From assembly GCA_024919175.1 (NCBI GenBank), contig CP103804.1, positions 992,001-1,056,000 on the forward strand: a stretch of 64,000 nt of DNA, read 5' to 3'. The position numbers and the translations under genes were made by a program. The DNA comes from Clostridioides difficile. Lineage in GTDB: Bacteria; Bacillota; Clostridia; Peptostreptococcales; Peptostreptococcaceae. Shown here in pieces: positions 33,825 through 43,625 of this stretch; the first letter of the stretch is position 1; each line of letters starts with the position of its first letter. The notes beneath the pieces were generated by a model, which saw only the letters and a list, made by a program, of their open reading frames with translations, was not told the origin of the DNA and did no database searches.

Positions 33825-35153
33825 ATGATTTTAGTGGGGAATGGGAGGCTAATAAGCCAAGATTCTTTAAATCCCTATATGGAAGATGGATGTGTTGTAA
33901 TAAATGACAATCTTATTGAAGATATAGGTACTACTGAGGAAATGAAAGCGAAATATCCAGTACATGAATTTATAGATGCAGGCAAGAAGATAATCATGCC
34001 TGGTCTAATAAATTCACATATGCATATATACAGTTCATTTGCTAGAGGTATGGCAGTTCCAGGAAAACCATCTGAAAATTTTTTGGAAATATTAAACAAT
34101 TTATGGTGGAGACTTGATAAACAACTTACACTAGAAGATACAAAATACAGTGCATATGCAACTTATATAGAATGTATAAAAAATGGTGTCACAACAGTTT
34201 ATGACCATCATGCAAGTCCAAATGCAATTGAAGGTAGTTTATTTACAATATCAGATGTTGCAAAAGATTTGGGAATAAGAACATGTCTTTGTTATGAGGT
34301 ATCTGATAGAGATGGTGGCGACACGATACAACAAGGTATCGATGAAAATGTAAACTTTATAAAATATGCTCAGAAAGATGATACAGACATGATAAAGGGA
34401 ATGTTTGGTCTTCATGCTGCATTTACATTGTCTGATGATACCTTAAATAAGTGTGCTTTAGAAATGGCTGGTCTTGATACAGGCTATCATGTACATGTTG
34501 CTGAAGGGTTAGCTGACTTACAATACAATGTAGATAAATATGGAAAAAGAGTTTTAGAAAGATTTAATGATTTTGGTGTGCTAAAAGAAAAGACTATAGC
34601 AGTTCATTGCATATATATAAGCACAGATGAAATCAATCTTCTAAATAAAACTAATACATTTGTAGTTCATAATCCAGAATCTAATATGGGAAATGCAGTT
34701 GGATGTTCTCCTGCAATAGAATTACTAAAAAGAGGTGTTACAGTAGGTCTAGGAACTGACGGATATACTAGTGATATGTTTGAATCATTAAAAGTTGCTA
34801 ATATAATTCACAAACACCACTTGGGTGACCCAAGAGTTGGATTTGGAGAATCACAAACAATGTTATTTGATAACAATAAAAAAATAGCAAAAGCTTATTA
34901 TAAAAATGACCTAGGTATACTTAAAAAAGGTGCTTATGCGGATGTTATAGTAGTTGATTATATCCCACATACTCCATTGACAGAAAACACAATAGGGGGA
35001 CACATCATATTTGGAATGAGTGGAAGAAGTGTGGACACAACTATCATAAATGGAAAAGTACTTATGAAAGACAGAAAGTTAGTAAATATTGACGAAGAAA
35101 GTATTCTAGCTAAGAGTAGAGAAATAAGTCAAAATCTATGGAATAGAATTTAA
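33825..35153 (+). CDS. ssnA: SsnA-like aminohydrolase (amidohydrolase superfamily)
   Basis: 442 residues. GLINSHMHIYSSFARG supplies the HxH metal pair, HVHVAEG and AVHCIYI the further histidines, and GLGTDGYTSDMFE the catalytic Asp. These are features of the guanine/chlorohydrolase-type deaminases in which SsnA falls. SsnA is a usual member of selenium-dependent xanthine dehydrogenase clusters and is proposed to act on a purine-ring-opened intermediate. It lies 27 bases after the previous gene, with AAGGAGG upstream. Confidence 0.88.
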   Translation: MILVGNGRLISQDSLNPYMEDGCVVINDNLIEDIGTTEEMKAKYPVHEFIDAGKKIIMPGLINSHMHIYSSFARGMAVPGKPSENFLEILNNLWWRLDKQLTLEDTKYSAYATYIECIKNGVTTVYDHHASPNAIEGSLFTISDVAKDLGIRTCLCYEVSDRDGGDTIQQGIDENVNFIKYAQKDDTDMIKGMFGLHAAFTLSDDTLNKCALEMAGLDTGYHVHVAEGLADLQYNVDKYGKRVLERFNDFGVLKEKTIAVHCIYISTDEINLLNKTNTFVVHNPESNMGNAVGCSPAIELLKRGVTVGLGTDGYTSDMFESLKVANIIHKHHLGDPRVGFGESQTMLFDNNKKIAKAYYKNDLGILKKGAYADVIVVDYIPHTPLTENTIGGHIIFGMSGRSVDTTIINGKVLMKDRKLVNIDEESILAKSREISQNLWNRI

Positions 35154-35326
35154 ATAATTGATATTAAAAAATATAATTTACAAGTAAAAAACAAGAATTT
35201 AAATTTTAAAAATAGAACTTAGACTGTTAAAAATAGAGCTTAGATAAATATAGAATTTAAATGAAGTATATAGATAAAAAATATACGGAATAGAATATTA
35301 AACTAAATATAGAAGGGAGACCCAAC

Positions 35327-36679
35327 ATGTCTCAAAATGAAAGCCCTAAAATAGCTCCAGTAGATGAAAGGTTACCTATATCCAAATCTTGGGTATTTTC
35401 ACTACAGCACGTTTTAGCAATGTGTGCAGGAGCAGTAGCAGTTCCTATGATGATAGGAAGTGCTGCACGACTAGATCATGCTAGTATTGTTTTTTTAATA
35501 AATGCTTGCTTGTTTATGGCAGGTATAGGAACACTCATACAAAGTGTTGGTATAGGAAATATTGTAGGCGCTAAAATACCAGTAATTGAAGGAACTAGTT
35601 TTGCCGCTGTGGCAGGTATGACAGCAATAGCCTCATCATATAGTGATTCTCAAGTTGCAATACAGACAGTATTTGGCTCTGTAATAGTAGCTGGACTGTT
35701 TTGTATATTACTTGCTCCAGTATTTGAAAAACTAATAAGATTTTTCCCTAGTGTAGTTACTGGAACAGTTGTTATGGTAATAGGTATCTCACTATTTCCA
35801 GTTGGGATAAAGTGGATAACTGACAACAAATTGGAAGCGGTTGAACCAAACTCATTAGCATTAGCTTTAGCAGTTTTGGCAATAACTTTACTTTCATTTA
35901 AATTCTTAAAAGGAATTTGGAATAGTACAGCGATATTGGTAGGTATAGTACTTGGTACATTACTTTCTATGGCAGTTGGGATGGCTGATTTTAGTGCAGT
36001 AAATGGTGTTGGATGGCTTAATCTAAATGTGCCTTTAAAATTTGGAATGCCTAGATTTGAACCATCTGCAATATTGTCATTATGTTTAATTATGTTAGTA
36101 CTTATGACAGAATCAGTTGGTAATATGATAGCTATTCACGAAATGGTAGACAAAGAGGTAACTGGTAAAAATATAAAAAGAGGTCTATTTGGAGATGGAA
36201 TATCTACAGCTTTATCTGGGATATTCAACTCATTCCCAATAACTCCATTTGGTCAAAACACAGGAATTGTTGGGCTTACAGGTATTAAATCAAGATTTAT
36301 TGCAGTTTATGCAGGGGTAATATTGCTAGTGCTTGGTTTCGTACCAAAGTTTGCAGCTATAATAGGAGCAATACCTAAACCTGTTCTTGGTGGAGTAGGA
36401 TTTGCAATGTTTGGAATGGTAATGGTTGGAGGAGTAAAAACTCTAAGTAAAGTAAAATTTGATGGAACTAAAAATGGAGTGATAGTAGCAGTTAGTGTTG
36501 GGTTATCTATGATACCACTGACAAATCCTGATTTCTATCATAATTTTCCAACTTGGGTGCAAACGATATTCCATAGTGGAATAACAACAGGAAGTTTATC
36601 AGCAGTACTTTTAAATATATTCTTCAATGAATTAGGTTCGAAAAAGGAAAAAACTCCTAAGACTGAAGAAGTGAAATAA
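35327..36679 (+). CDS. NCS2-family xanthine/urate-type permease
   Basis: 450 residues with about 14 membrane segments. GTSFAAVAG (the start of TM3), LCLIMLVLMTESVGNM (the NCS2 signature with the substrate-contacting Glu) and GDGISTALSGIFNSFPITPFGQNTGIVGLTGI are diagnostic of nucleobase:cation symporters of the XanQ/PbuX/UacT branch. Its place among purine-catabolic genes suggests that it imports xanthine, urate or a related base. Uracil permeases belong to the same family, so the substrate is not proven. Confidence 0.92.
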   Translation: MSQNESPKIAPVDERLPISKSWVFSLQHVLAMCAGAVAVPMMIGSAARLDHASIVFLINACLFMAGIGTLIQSVGIGNIVGAKIPVIEGTSFAAVAGMTAIASSYSDSQVAIQTVFGSVIVAGLFCILLAPVFEKLIRFFPSVVTGTVVMVIGISLFPVGIKWITDNKLEAVEPNSLALALAVLAITLLSFKFLKGIWNSTAILVGIVLGTLLSMAVGMADFSAVNGVGWLNLNVPLKFGMPRFEPSAILSLCLIMLVLMTESVGNMIAIHEMVDKEVTGKNIKRGLFGDGISTALSGIFNSFPITPFGQNTGIVGLTGIKSRFIAVYAGVILLVLGFVPKFAAIIGAIPKPVLGGVGFAMFGMVMVGGVKTLSKVKFDGTKNGVIVAVSVGLSMIPLTNPDFYHNFPTWVQTIFHSGITTGSLSAVLLNIFFNELGSKKEKTPKTEEVK

Positions 36680-36775
36680 GAAGAAATAAACGAAACGTAA
36701 TGCAATGCAACATAGAAAAAGAGTATATAAGCTAAATATTAAAAAAATATATTTAATTAAGGGAGAGATAATAAT

Positions 36776-37885
36776 ATGGCTAATTTAAAAGTTAATTTAT
36801 ATGGAATGGAATTCTTAAATCCAGTTATGACAGCGGCAGGTCCTGGAGCAAAAGATGGTGATCTCTGTCAAGAGGCAGCAAAAGGTGGAGCAGGAGCTAT
36901 ATGTACAAAAACTATATCTGTATTACCAGCAGATGTACCAAGACCATGCATGGCAAAAACTAATAGCGGTTTCTTAAACACAGAATTATGGTCAGAACTT
37001 CCAAAAGAACAATGGATAGAAGAAGAATACAAAAAGGTAAAAGCAGCAGGTCTTCCAGTAATAGTAAGTATGGGATATTCAGCAGAACAAATAGCTGAGG
37101 TTGCACCTTTAGTAAAACCTTATGCAGATGCAGTTGAATTATCAACTCATTATGTGGGTACAGATGTTGCTCCAATAGTAAATGCTTTAAAAGCTGCAAA
37201 AGCTGTTTTAGATGTACCAGTATTCATGAAAATGAGTCCTCATACTGATATTCAAACTATTGCAAAAGCTGTTGAAGAAGCAGGAGCAGATGGACTTGTA
37301 ATGATAAATTCATTTGGACCATGTATGGCAATAGATGTAAACACAGGATACCCTATAATGGGAAGTAAAGCTGGATATGGATGGTTATCAGGAGCTCCAA
37401 TAAGACCATTAGCAATAAGATGTATATATGAAGCTTCTCAAGTTGTAAATATACCAATTATAGGTGTTGGTGGAGTAACTTGTGGAAAAGATGTAGCTGA
37501 AATGATGATGGCAGGAGCAAGTGCTGTTCAAGTATGTACAGAAGCAATCCTTAAAGGGCCTTCTATATATGGAAAAATTGCTAAAGAATTAAATGATTTC
37601 TTAGATGAAAATGGATATGCTGATGTTAATGAAATCAAAGGATTAACTCATAAGAAAATGGCAGCTAGAGGATTTAGAACTCATGCAGTAGCTCCAGTTG
37701 TAGATGATAATAAGTGTATCAAATGTAAACAATGTGTAACAAGCTGTGTATATGAAGCTTTAGAAGTTACAGATAAATTAAATATAGATGTGGATAAGTG
37801 CTTTGGTTGTGGATTATGTGTAACTAGATGTCCAAAAGGAGCTTTAAGCATCTGCTACAATCAAGTAGAAGCTGTGAATGAATAA
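36776..37885 (+). CDS. PreA-like dihydroorotate/dihydropyrimidine dehydrogenase with two [4Fe-4S] motifs
   Basis: 369 residues. A flavin (FMN) TIM barrel of the dihydroorotate dehydrogenase family covers about 1-300 (NPVMTAAGPG, CTKTISVLP, NTELWSELP, MKMSPHTDI, GVGGVTCGKDV). The C-terminal ferredoxin-like part has CIKCKQCVTSCVYEAL and CFGCGLCVTRCPKGAL. This is the PreA arrangement, but no PreT-type NAD(P)H/FAD partner is in the window, so electrons may come from ferredoxin or a partner elsewhere. In E. coli the large YgfK protein, which has a related flavin barrel, occupies this slot. Confidence 0.85.
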   Translation: MANLKVNLYGMEFLNPVMTAAGPGAKDGDLCQEAAKGGAGAICTKTISVLPADVPRPCMAKTNSGFLNTELWSELPKEQWIEEEYKKVKAAGLPVIVSMGYSAEQIAEVAPLVKPYADAVELSTHYVGTDVAPIVNALKAAKAVLDVPVFMKMSPHTDIQTIAKAVEEAGADGLVMINSFGPCMAIDVNTGYPIMGSKAGYGWLSGAPIRPLAIRCIYEASQVVNIPIIGVGGVTCGKDVAEMMMAGASAVQVCTEAILKGPSIYGKIAKELNDFLDENGYADVNEIKGLTHKKMAARGFRTHAVAPVVDDNKCIKCKQCVTSCVYEALEVTDKLNIDVDKCFGCGLCVTRCPKGALSICYNQVEAVNE

Positions 37886-38180
37886 TAATTATATAGAATT
37901 TTAGTAATTAACTTAGAGTAATAGATACATTAGGATAAAAAAAGTATATTGGATAAGCAAGCATTATACATTAATAATACACATGAAGTTAATAATTTTA
38001 TGACATTAACTTAATTAAATATTGATTTAACTAAATATCAGTTTAATTAAATATTAATTTAATTAGATATGGTTTAATCTGAATATAGAGTTGCTGTGTA
38101 TAAGTACCTTAGTCAAATTACTTTAAGTTAATTTTTTCATATAAAATAAATTGATACGTTATAAGTAAGGTGGAGTCTAT
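37886..38180. other. 295-bp spacer inside the catabolic cluster
   Basis: It contains the four 16-bp repeats at 38011-38074 and AT-rich sequence, with no gene, hairpin terminator or -24/-12 element. AAGGTGG before 38181 is the ribosome site of hyuA. Confidence 0.5.
38011..38074. repeat. Four 16-bp tandem repeats
   Basis: Units start at 38011, 38027, 38043 and 38059 with the pattern TTAATTAAATATTGAT; the last is decayed. Most contain the palindrome TTAATTAA. Confidence 0.75.
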
Positions 38181-39572
38181 ATGGGAATTGTTTTAAAAGG
38201 TGGGAAAGTAGTAACAAGTGAAAAAACTTACTGTGCAGATGTAAGAATAGAAAATGAGAAAATAGTTGATATAGGTATTGATATATCAAAAGAAAATGAT
38301 GAAATAGTTGATGTTAGTGATTCTTATGTTATACCAGGAGGCATAGATACACACACTCACTTTGACTTAGATACAGGAACTACTAAGACAGCAGATAATT
38401 TTGAAACAGGAACAAAAGCTGCAATAGCTGGAGGTACTACGACTATCTTAGATTTTGCTACACAATCGAGAGGCTGTTCTTTAAAAGACGGATTAGATGA
38501 ATGGCATGAAAAAGCTAGAGATAAATCTTATTCAGATTATGGTTTTCATATGGCTATAACAGATTGGAATGCCTCAGTTTGTAATGAAATGGAAGACATG
38601 GTGAAAGAGGGAGTATCTTCGTTTAAATTGTATATGGCATATAAAGGAAGCCTTCAAGTTGATGATGGTGTTATCTTTGAAGCTTTGAGAAAGGCAGAAG
38701 AGGTAGGAGGAATTATTGGATTCCATTGTGAAAATGGGGATATAATATGTGAACTTGTGGATAAAGCAAAAGCAGAAAATAATTTATCTCCAAAATATCA
38801 TCAATTAACTAGACCAGCTATATTAGAAGCAGAAGCTACTTCAAGACTTATGAAGATAGCAGAAGTTGCAAATTCTAAGGTGTATGTTGTTCACCTAAGT
38901 TGTAAAGAATCTTTGGAGGAAGTTCTAAAAGCTAAACAAAGAGGAGTAGATGTGATAGTTGAAACTTGTCCTCAATACCTTCTATTAAGTGATGAATTAT
39001 ACGATTTAGATGGATTTGAAAGTGCTAAATATGTAATGTCACCACCTTTAAGAGATAAAGAAAATAATGAAATTTTATGGAATGCTATTTCAAATAATCA
39101 AATAGATACTATAGGTACAGACCACTGTTCTTTTAATTATAAGGGGCAAAAGGAGCTTGGAATAAACGATTTCAGTAAAATTCCTAATGGTTCTCCAGGT
39201 GTGGAACATAGAATGAGTCTTTTATACACATATGGAGTCTGTAAAAATAAAATATCTATCAATAAGATGGTAGAGGTAACATCGACTAATGCTGCAAAAT
39301 TATTTGGAATGTATCCTGAAAAAGGAACTATAGAAATAGGTAGTGATGCAGATATATTAGTCTTAAATCCAAACAAAAAATCTAAAATAGAAGCAAAAAA
39401 ACAATTACAAAATGTAGATTATACGCCTTATGAAGGTTATGAAGTAGATTGTCAAATAGAACACGTTTATTTAAGAGGAAAAGAAGTTGTTAGAGAGGGA
39501 AAATTAATTTGTAATACTCCAAGTGGGAGATATATAAAAAGGCGTCTAACAGAGGGGGCTAGAGAATGGTAG
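38181..39572 (+). CDS. hyuA: Dihydropyrimidinase / D-hydantoinase family enzyme
   Basis: 463 residues. GGIDTHTHFDL holds the first metal ligands, SSFKLYMAYKG the lysine that is carboxylated to bridge the metals, FHCENGD and VVHLSCK the histidines, and GTDHCSFN the catalytic Asp. The family opens cyclic amide rings such as hydantoins and dihydropyrimidines. In selenium-dependent purine clusters HyuA is expected to open a ring of the reduced purine. It overlaps the xdh start by seven bases, so the two are tightly coupled. Confidence 0.92.
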   Translation: MGIVLKGGKVVTSEKTYCADVRIENEKIVDIGIDISKENDEIVDVSDSYVIPGGIDTHTHFDLDTGTTKTADNFETGTKAAIAGGTTTILDFATQSRGCSLKDGLDEWHEKARDKSYSDYGFHMAITDWNASVCNEMEDMVKEGVSSFKLYMAYKGSLQVDDGVIFEALRKAEEVGGIIGFHCENGDIICELVDKAKAENNLSPKYHQLTRPAILEAEATSRLMKIAEVANSKVYVVHLSCKESLEEVLKAKQRGVDVIVETCPQYLLLSDELYDLDGFESAKYVMSPPLRDKENNEILWNAISNNQIDTIGTDHCSFNYKGQKELGINDFSKIPNGSPGVEHRMSLLYTYGVCKNKISINKMVEVTSTNAAKLFGMYPEKGTIEIGSDADILVLNPNKKSKIEAKKQLQNVDYTPYEGYEVDCQIEHVYLRGKEVVREGKLICNTPSGRYIKRRLTEGAREW

Positions 39573-42127
39573 AATTTATATTAAACGGAGAGAAAGTTGT
39601 TGCAAAAGAAGGCAAAAAACTTTTAGACTTCCTTAGGGAAGATATGAATATAACTTCAGTTAAAAATGGCTGTTCAGAAGGTGCTTGCGGAACTTGTATG
39701 GTCATAATAGATGGTAAAGCAACTAAAGCATGTGTATTTAAAACTGATAAATTAGCTGGAAAAAATATAACAACTATAGAAGGATTATCAGAAAGAGAAA
39801 GAGATGTTTTTGCATATTCTTTTGCCAGCCAAGGAGCTGTTCAATGTGGATTTTGCATCCCAGGTATGGTAATTAGTTCAAAAGCACTTATAGACGTTAA
39901 TAATAATCCTACTGAAGATGACATAAAAAAAGCTTTAAAAGGTAATATATGTAGATGTACAGGTTATGTAAAAATAATTAAAGCTGTAAGTTTATCAGCA
40001 AAGATTTTTAGAGAAGATATAGATGTACCAAAAGTAAACTGCAAAGGTCTAGTAGGTGAAAATCTTCCTAGAGTTGATGCAGTAGGTAAAGCACTTGGAT
40101 ATTCTGAATATGTAGATGATATGAGAATTGAGGGTATGATTTATGGTTCAGCAGTTAGAGCTAAATATCCAAGAGCTTTAGTTAAAAAGATAGATATAGA
40201 AGAGGCAAAAGCTTACCCAGGAGTTGTTGCAGTTCTTACAGCCAAAGATATTCCAGGAACTATAAAAGTAGGTCACTTAAAGAAAGATTGGGATACTCTA
40301 ATACCAGAAGGTGAAATAACTAGATATTTAGGGGATGGAATAGTTTTAGTAGCAGCAGAAACTAGAGAAGCATTAGAAGAAGCTAAAAAACTAGTTAAGA
40401 TAGATTATGAAGAATTGACACCTTTAAGTACTACAGCAGAAGCCCTTAAAGAAGACGCTCCAAAGATACATGAAACAGGTAATGTACTTGTTAAGGAACA
40501 CTTAGTGAGAGGAAATGCTGAAGAAAAAATAAAAAATTCAAAATATGTTGTAACTAAGAGATACACTACACCTGCAACAGAACATGCATTTTTAGAACCT
40601 GAATGTGCAGTAGCTGGCCCTTATGAAGAAGATGGAGTAATAATTTACTCAACGGACCAAGGAGTATTTGCTACTCAACATGAATGTGCAGATATGTTAG
40701 GGTTACCACATGAAAAAGTAAGAGTAATAAATAAGATGGTAGGAGGCGGCTTTGGTGGAAAAGAAGATATGAGTGTTCAACACCATGCAGCTTTACTTGC
40801 ATACCATACTAAGAGATTTGTAAAAGTACAGCTTACAAGAAAAGAAAGTATCATTGTTCATCCAAAAAGACATGCTACAGAAATGGAATTTACAACAGCA
40901 TGTGATGAAAATGGATATCTAACAGGTATGAAAGCAACTATAATATCTGATACAGGTGCTTATGCATCTCTTGGAGGGCCAGTATTACAAAGATTATGTA
41001 CTCATGCAGCAGGACCATACAATTATCAGGATATTGATATAACTGGAACAGCAGTATACACTAATAATCCTCCTGGAGGAGCATTTAGAGGTTTTGGAGT
41101 TACACAAAGTTGTTTTGCTACAGAATGTAATCTAAATTTACTTGCTGAAATAGCTGGAATATCACCTTGGGAAATAAGATATAAAAATGCAATAAGACCT
41201 GGTCAAGTTTTACCAAATGGTCAATTTGCAGATGAAGGTACAGCAATGGCAGAAACATTAGAAGCTGTAAAAGAAGAGTATGAAAAACACCCACGTGCAG
41301 GTATAGCTTGTGCAATGAAAAATAGTGGTGTAGGAGTTGGTATACCTGATGTTGGAAGATGTAGATTGGTAATAAAAGATGGCAAAGTTCATATAAGAAC
41401 AAGTGCTTCTTGTATAGGTCAAGGTCTTGGTACTGTCATGACTCAAGTGGTTTGTGAAACTGCTAATTTACTACCTGAAAACATAGTACATGAAGTTCCA
41501 GATACTCACTTGACACCAGACTCTGGGAATACTACAGCTTCAAGACAGACTGTATTTACAGGGGAAGCTACTAAGGTTGCATCAATCAAGTTAAAAGAAG
41601 CTTTAGCAACTGGAAAAGTATTGTCTGATTTAGAGGGAGAAGAATTTTATGGAGAATATGCAAGTGTTACAGACAAAATGGGTTCTGATAAAGAAAATCC
41701 AGTAAGCCATGTAGCATATGGATATGCAACACAAGTTGTAATGCTAGATGAAAATGGAAAATTAGAGAAAGTAGTAGCAGCACATGACGTAGGAAGAGCT
41801 ATAAACCCAATCAGTTTAGAAGGGCAAATAGAAGGTGGAGTTGTTATGGGTCTTGGATATGCCTTAACAGAGGATTACCCAGTAGTTAATTCTGTACCTA
41901 CAGCTAAATTTGGTACATTAGGCTTATTTAAGTCTACAGATATACCAGAAATACAAGCTGTAATAGTTGAAAAGAACAAAGATTTGTTGGCTTATGGTGC
42001 AAAAGGTGTAGGAGAGATTTGTACAGTTCCTACTGCACCAGCAGTACAAAATGCTTATTATGTATTTGATAAAGAGTTTAGAACTGAACTGCCACTTCAA
42101 AATACGCCATATAGTAAAAAAAAATAA
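39566..42127 (+). CDS. Selenium-dependent-type xanthine dehydrogenase: fused [2Fe-2S] and molybdenum subunits
   Basis: 853 residues. The N-terminal 160 residues carry two [2Fe-2S] clusters (CSEGACGTC...KAC and CGFCIPGM...CRCTGY). From about 165 on it is the molybdopterin-binding subunit: VGGGFGGKED, PPGGAFRGFGVTQ, IGQGLGTV and the catalytic Glu in GAKGVGEICTVPTAP. This fusion, without a FAD subunit, is the plan of XdhD-type enzymes that hold a labile selenium atom; no selenocysteine is needed. It hydroxylates purines or runs in reverse as a purine reductase. An FAD partner and the selenium- and molybdenum-insertion genes are not in the window. Confidence 0.93.
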   Translation: MVEFILNGEKVVAKEGKKLLDFLREDMNITSVKNGCSEGACGTCMVIIDGKATKACVFKTDKLAGKNITTIEGLSERERDVFAYSFASQGAVQCGFCIPGMVISSKALIDVNNNPTEDDIKKALKGNICRCTGYVKIIKAVSLSAKIFREDIDVPKVNCKGLVGENLPRVDAVGKALGYSEYVDDMRIEGMIYGSAVRAKYPRALVKKIDIEEAKAYPGVVAVLTAKDIPGTIKVGHLKKDWDTLIPEGEITRYLGDGIVLVAAETREALEEAKKLVKIDYEELTPLSTTAEALKEDAPKIHETGNVLVKEHLVRGNAEEKIKNSKYVVTKRYTTPATEHAFLEPECAVAGPYEEDGVIIYSTDQGVFATQHECADMLGLPHEKVRVINKMVGGGFGGKEDMSVQHHAALLAYHTKRFVKVQLTRKESIIVHPKRHATEMEFTTACDENGYLTGMKATIISDTGAYASLGGPVLQRLCTHAAGPYNYQDIDITGTAVYTNNPPGGAFRGFGVTQSCFATECNLNLLAEIAGISPWEIRYKNAIRPGQVLPNGQFADEGTAMAETLEAVKEEYEKHPRAGIACAMKNSGVGVGIPDVGRCRLVIKDGKVHIRTSASCIGQGLGTVMTQVVCETANLLPENIVHEVPDTHLTPDSGNTTASRQTVFTGEATKVASIKLKEALATGKVLSDLEGEEFYGEYASVTDKMGSDKENPVSHVAYGYATQVVMLDENGKLEKVVAAHDVGRAINPISLEGQIEGGVVMGLGYALTEDYPVVNSVPTAKFGTLGLFKSTDIPEIQAVIVEKNKDLLAYGAKGVGEICTVPTAPAVQNAYYVFDKEFRTELPLQNTPYSKKK

Positions 42128-42174
42128 CAAAAAAATAAATATTAAATAAAAAAAATCAATTAAATTGTAAATAA

Positions 42175-42241
42175 AAAAAACCCTTTTGCATAAGGTATAT
42201 TTTAAATGATAGAATATACATATACAGGAGGGTTTTTCTTT
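42175..42241 (+). terminator. Probable terminator between xdh and rpoN
   Basis: AAAAACCCT (up to 42184) pairs with AGGGTTTTT (42229-42237), with TTTT following. The large loop contains its own hairpin GTATATT/AATATAC. The stem is AT-rich, so partial read-through into rpoN is possible. Confidence 0.6.
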
Positions 42242-42278
42242 TATAAAATAAGTTTAATAAAATTGAGAGGTGAGCAAA

Positions 42279-43625
42279 ATGAATTTTAATAATAGTCTAG
42301 AGTTAACTCAGTCTCAGAAGCTAATAATGACTACACAACTTAAGCAATCATTATCAATATTAAATATGAGTAAGTTGGAGTTAGAAGAAGAGATTAAAAG
42401 GGAAGCAGAGAATAACCCATTAGTCGAAGTTGAGAAAAGTGGGGAGATAAATTGGGAAGAATATATAAAAGATATGGAAAAATCAAGACGTTTAGATAGA
42501 ACAGAAATAAGCTATAACCCTGACAATGAAGTTAATCTAGAAAATTTAGTTAAATATTCGTCAAATTTATATGAAGATTTGAAGTTTCAGATAAGCTTGT
42601 ATAAGCTAACAGATAAACAAATGGAAGTCTGTGAGTATATAATTGATAGCTTAGATGAGGATGGATATTTGAGAACTGAGGAAAAAGTAATTGTTGATAC
42701 TTTAAAGATAGATGAAGAACTTTTTGAAAAATGCTTGATTAGTGTTCAGCAGTTGGAACCTAGTGGAGTAGGTGCAAGAAGTCTTTCAGAATGTCTGATG
42801 ATTCAAATGGCAAGCTTAGGAATATATAATGAAATTTTAGAGGAAATCGTTACAAAAGACTTAAATTTAATTGCAAATAATAAATATAAAGAGATAAGCA
42901 AAAAATACAATATGTCACTACAAAAATGCGTTGAACTAATAAATATAATTAAGACATTAGACCCTAAGCCAGGAAGAACATGTTCAGTAGAAAAAAGTGT
43001 ATATATCCAACCAGATGTAACAGTTGAAAAAATTGATGATGAATTTATTGTATATTTAAATGAAAAAGACTCCTATCAAATAAAAATAAACAGTTATTAT
43101 AAAGACATACTAAAAAATTCGCAGTCCGATGAAAGTGCAAAGGAATTTATAAAAGAAAGACTAAATTCAGCAACAGGGCTTATGAAAAATATAGAAAGTA
43201 GAAAGACTACAGTACTTAAAATTGCAGAAGAAATAGTAAAAGCTCAAGATGAATTTTTGCGAAAAGGAACAAAATATATAAAGCCCTTAAAAATGAAAGA
43301 CATAGCAGAAAAATTAGATTTTCATGAATCTACTATAAGTAGAGGTGTAAATGGGAAATATATGCTGACACCTTTTGGAGTATATGAATTTAGATACTTT
43401 TTCAGTAGTGCCATTGAAACTGAAAATCATGAAATGGCATCTAGTACAAGCATAAAAAAAATTATAAAGGAAACAATAAAAGACGAAAATAAAAAGAAAC
43501 CTTTAAGTGATGACCATATATCTAAGCTATTAAAAGAAAAAGGAATCAATGTTGCAAGAAGAACAGTTGCCAAGTATCGTGAAGAATTAGGAATTTTGTC
43601 TTCAAGTAAGAGAAAAGAATATTAG
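42279..43625 (+). CDS. rpoN: RNA polymerase sigma-54 factor
   Basis: 449 residues (also called SigL in Gram-positives). Region I is LTQSQKLIMTTQLKQSLSILNMSKLELEEEI with ENNPLVE. The core-binding part is central (LEPSGVGARSLSECLMIQ, LDPKPGR). The DNA-binding helix-turn-helix is KDIAEKLDFHESTISRGVNGKY, and the RpoN box is ARRTVAKYREELGI near the C terminus. ATG 42279 has AGAGGTGA at 6-base spacing; a GTG at 42270 overlaps that site and is less likely. It sits next to the sigma-54-dependent catabolic cluster and before cggR. Confidence 0.95.
   Translation: MNFNNSLELTQSQKLIMTTQLKQSLSILNMSKLELEEEIKREAENNPLVEVEKSGEINWEEYIKDMEKSRRLDRTEISYNPDNEVNLENLVKYSSNLYEDLKFQISLYKLTDKQMEVCEYIIDSLDEDGYLRTEEKVIVDTLKIDEELFEKCLISVQQLEPSGVGARSLSECLMIQMASLGIYNEILEEIVTKDLNLIANNKYKEISKKYNMSLQKCVELINIIKTLDPKPGRTCSVEKSVYIQPDVTVEKIDDEFIVYLNEKDSYQIKINSYYKDILKNSQSDESAKEFIKERLNSATGLMKNIESRKTTVLKIAEEIVKAQDEFLRKGTKYIKPLKMKDIAEKLDFHESTISRGVNGKYMLTPFGVYEFRYFFSSAIETENHEMASSTSIKKIIKETIKDENKKKPLSDDHISKLLKEKGINVARRTVAKYREELGILSSSKRKEY

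Noticed and set aside
35154..35326. Purine riboswitch before the NCS2 permease
   Set aside because: The spacer is made of AT repeats (TAAAAATAGA-type). The conserved three-way junction bases and a terminator stem are missing.
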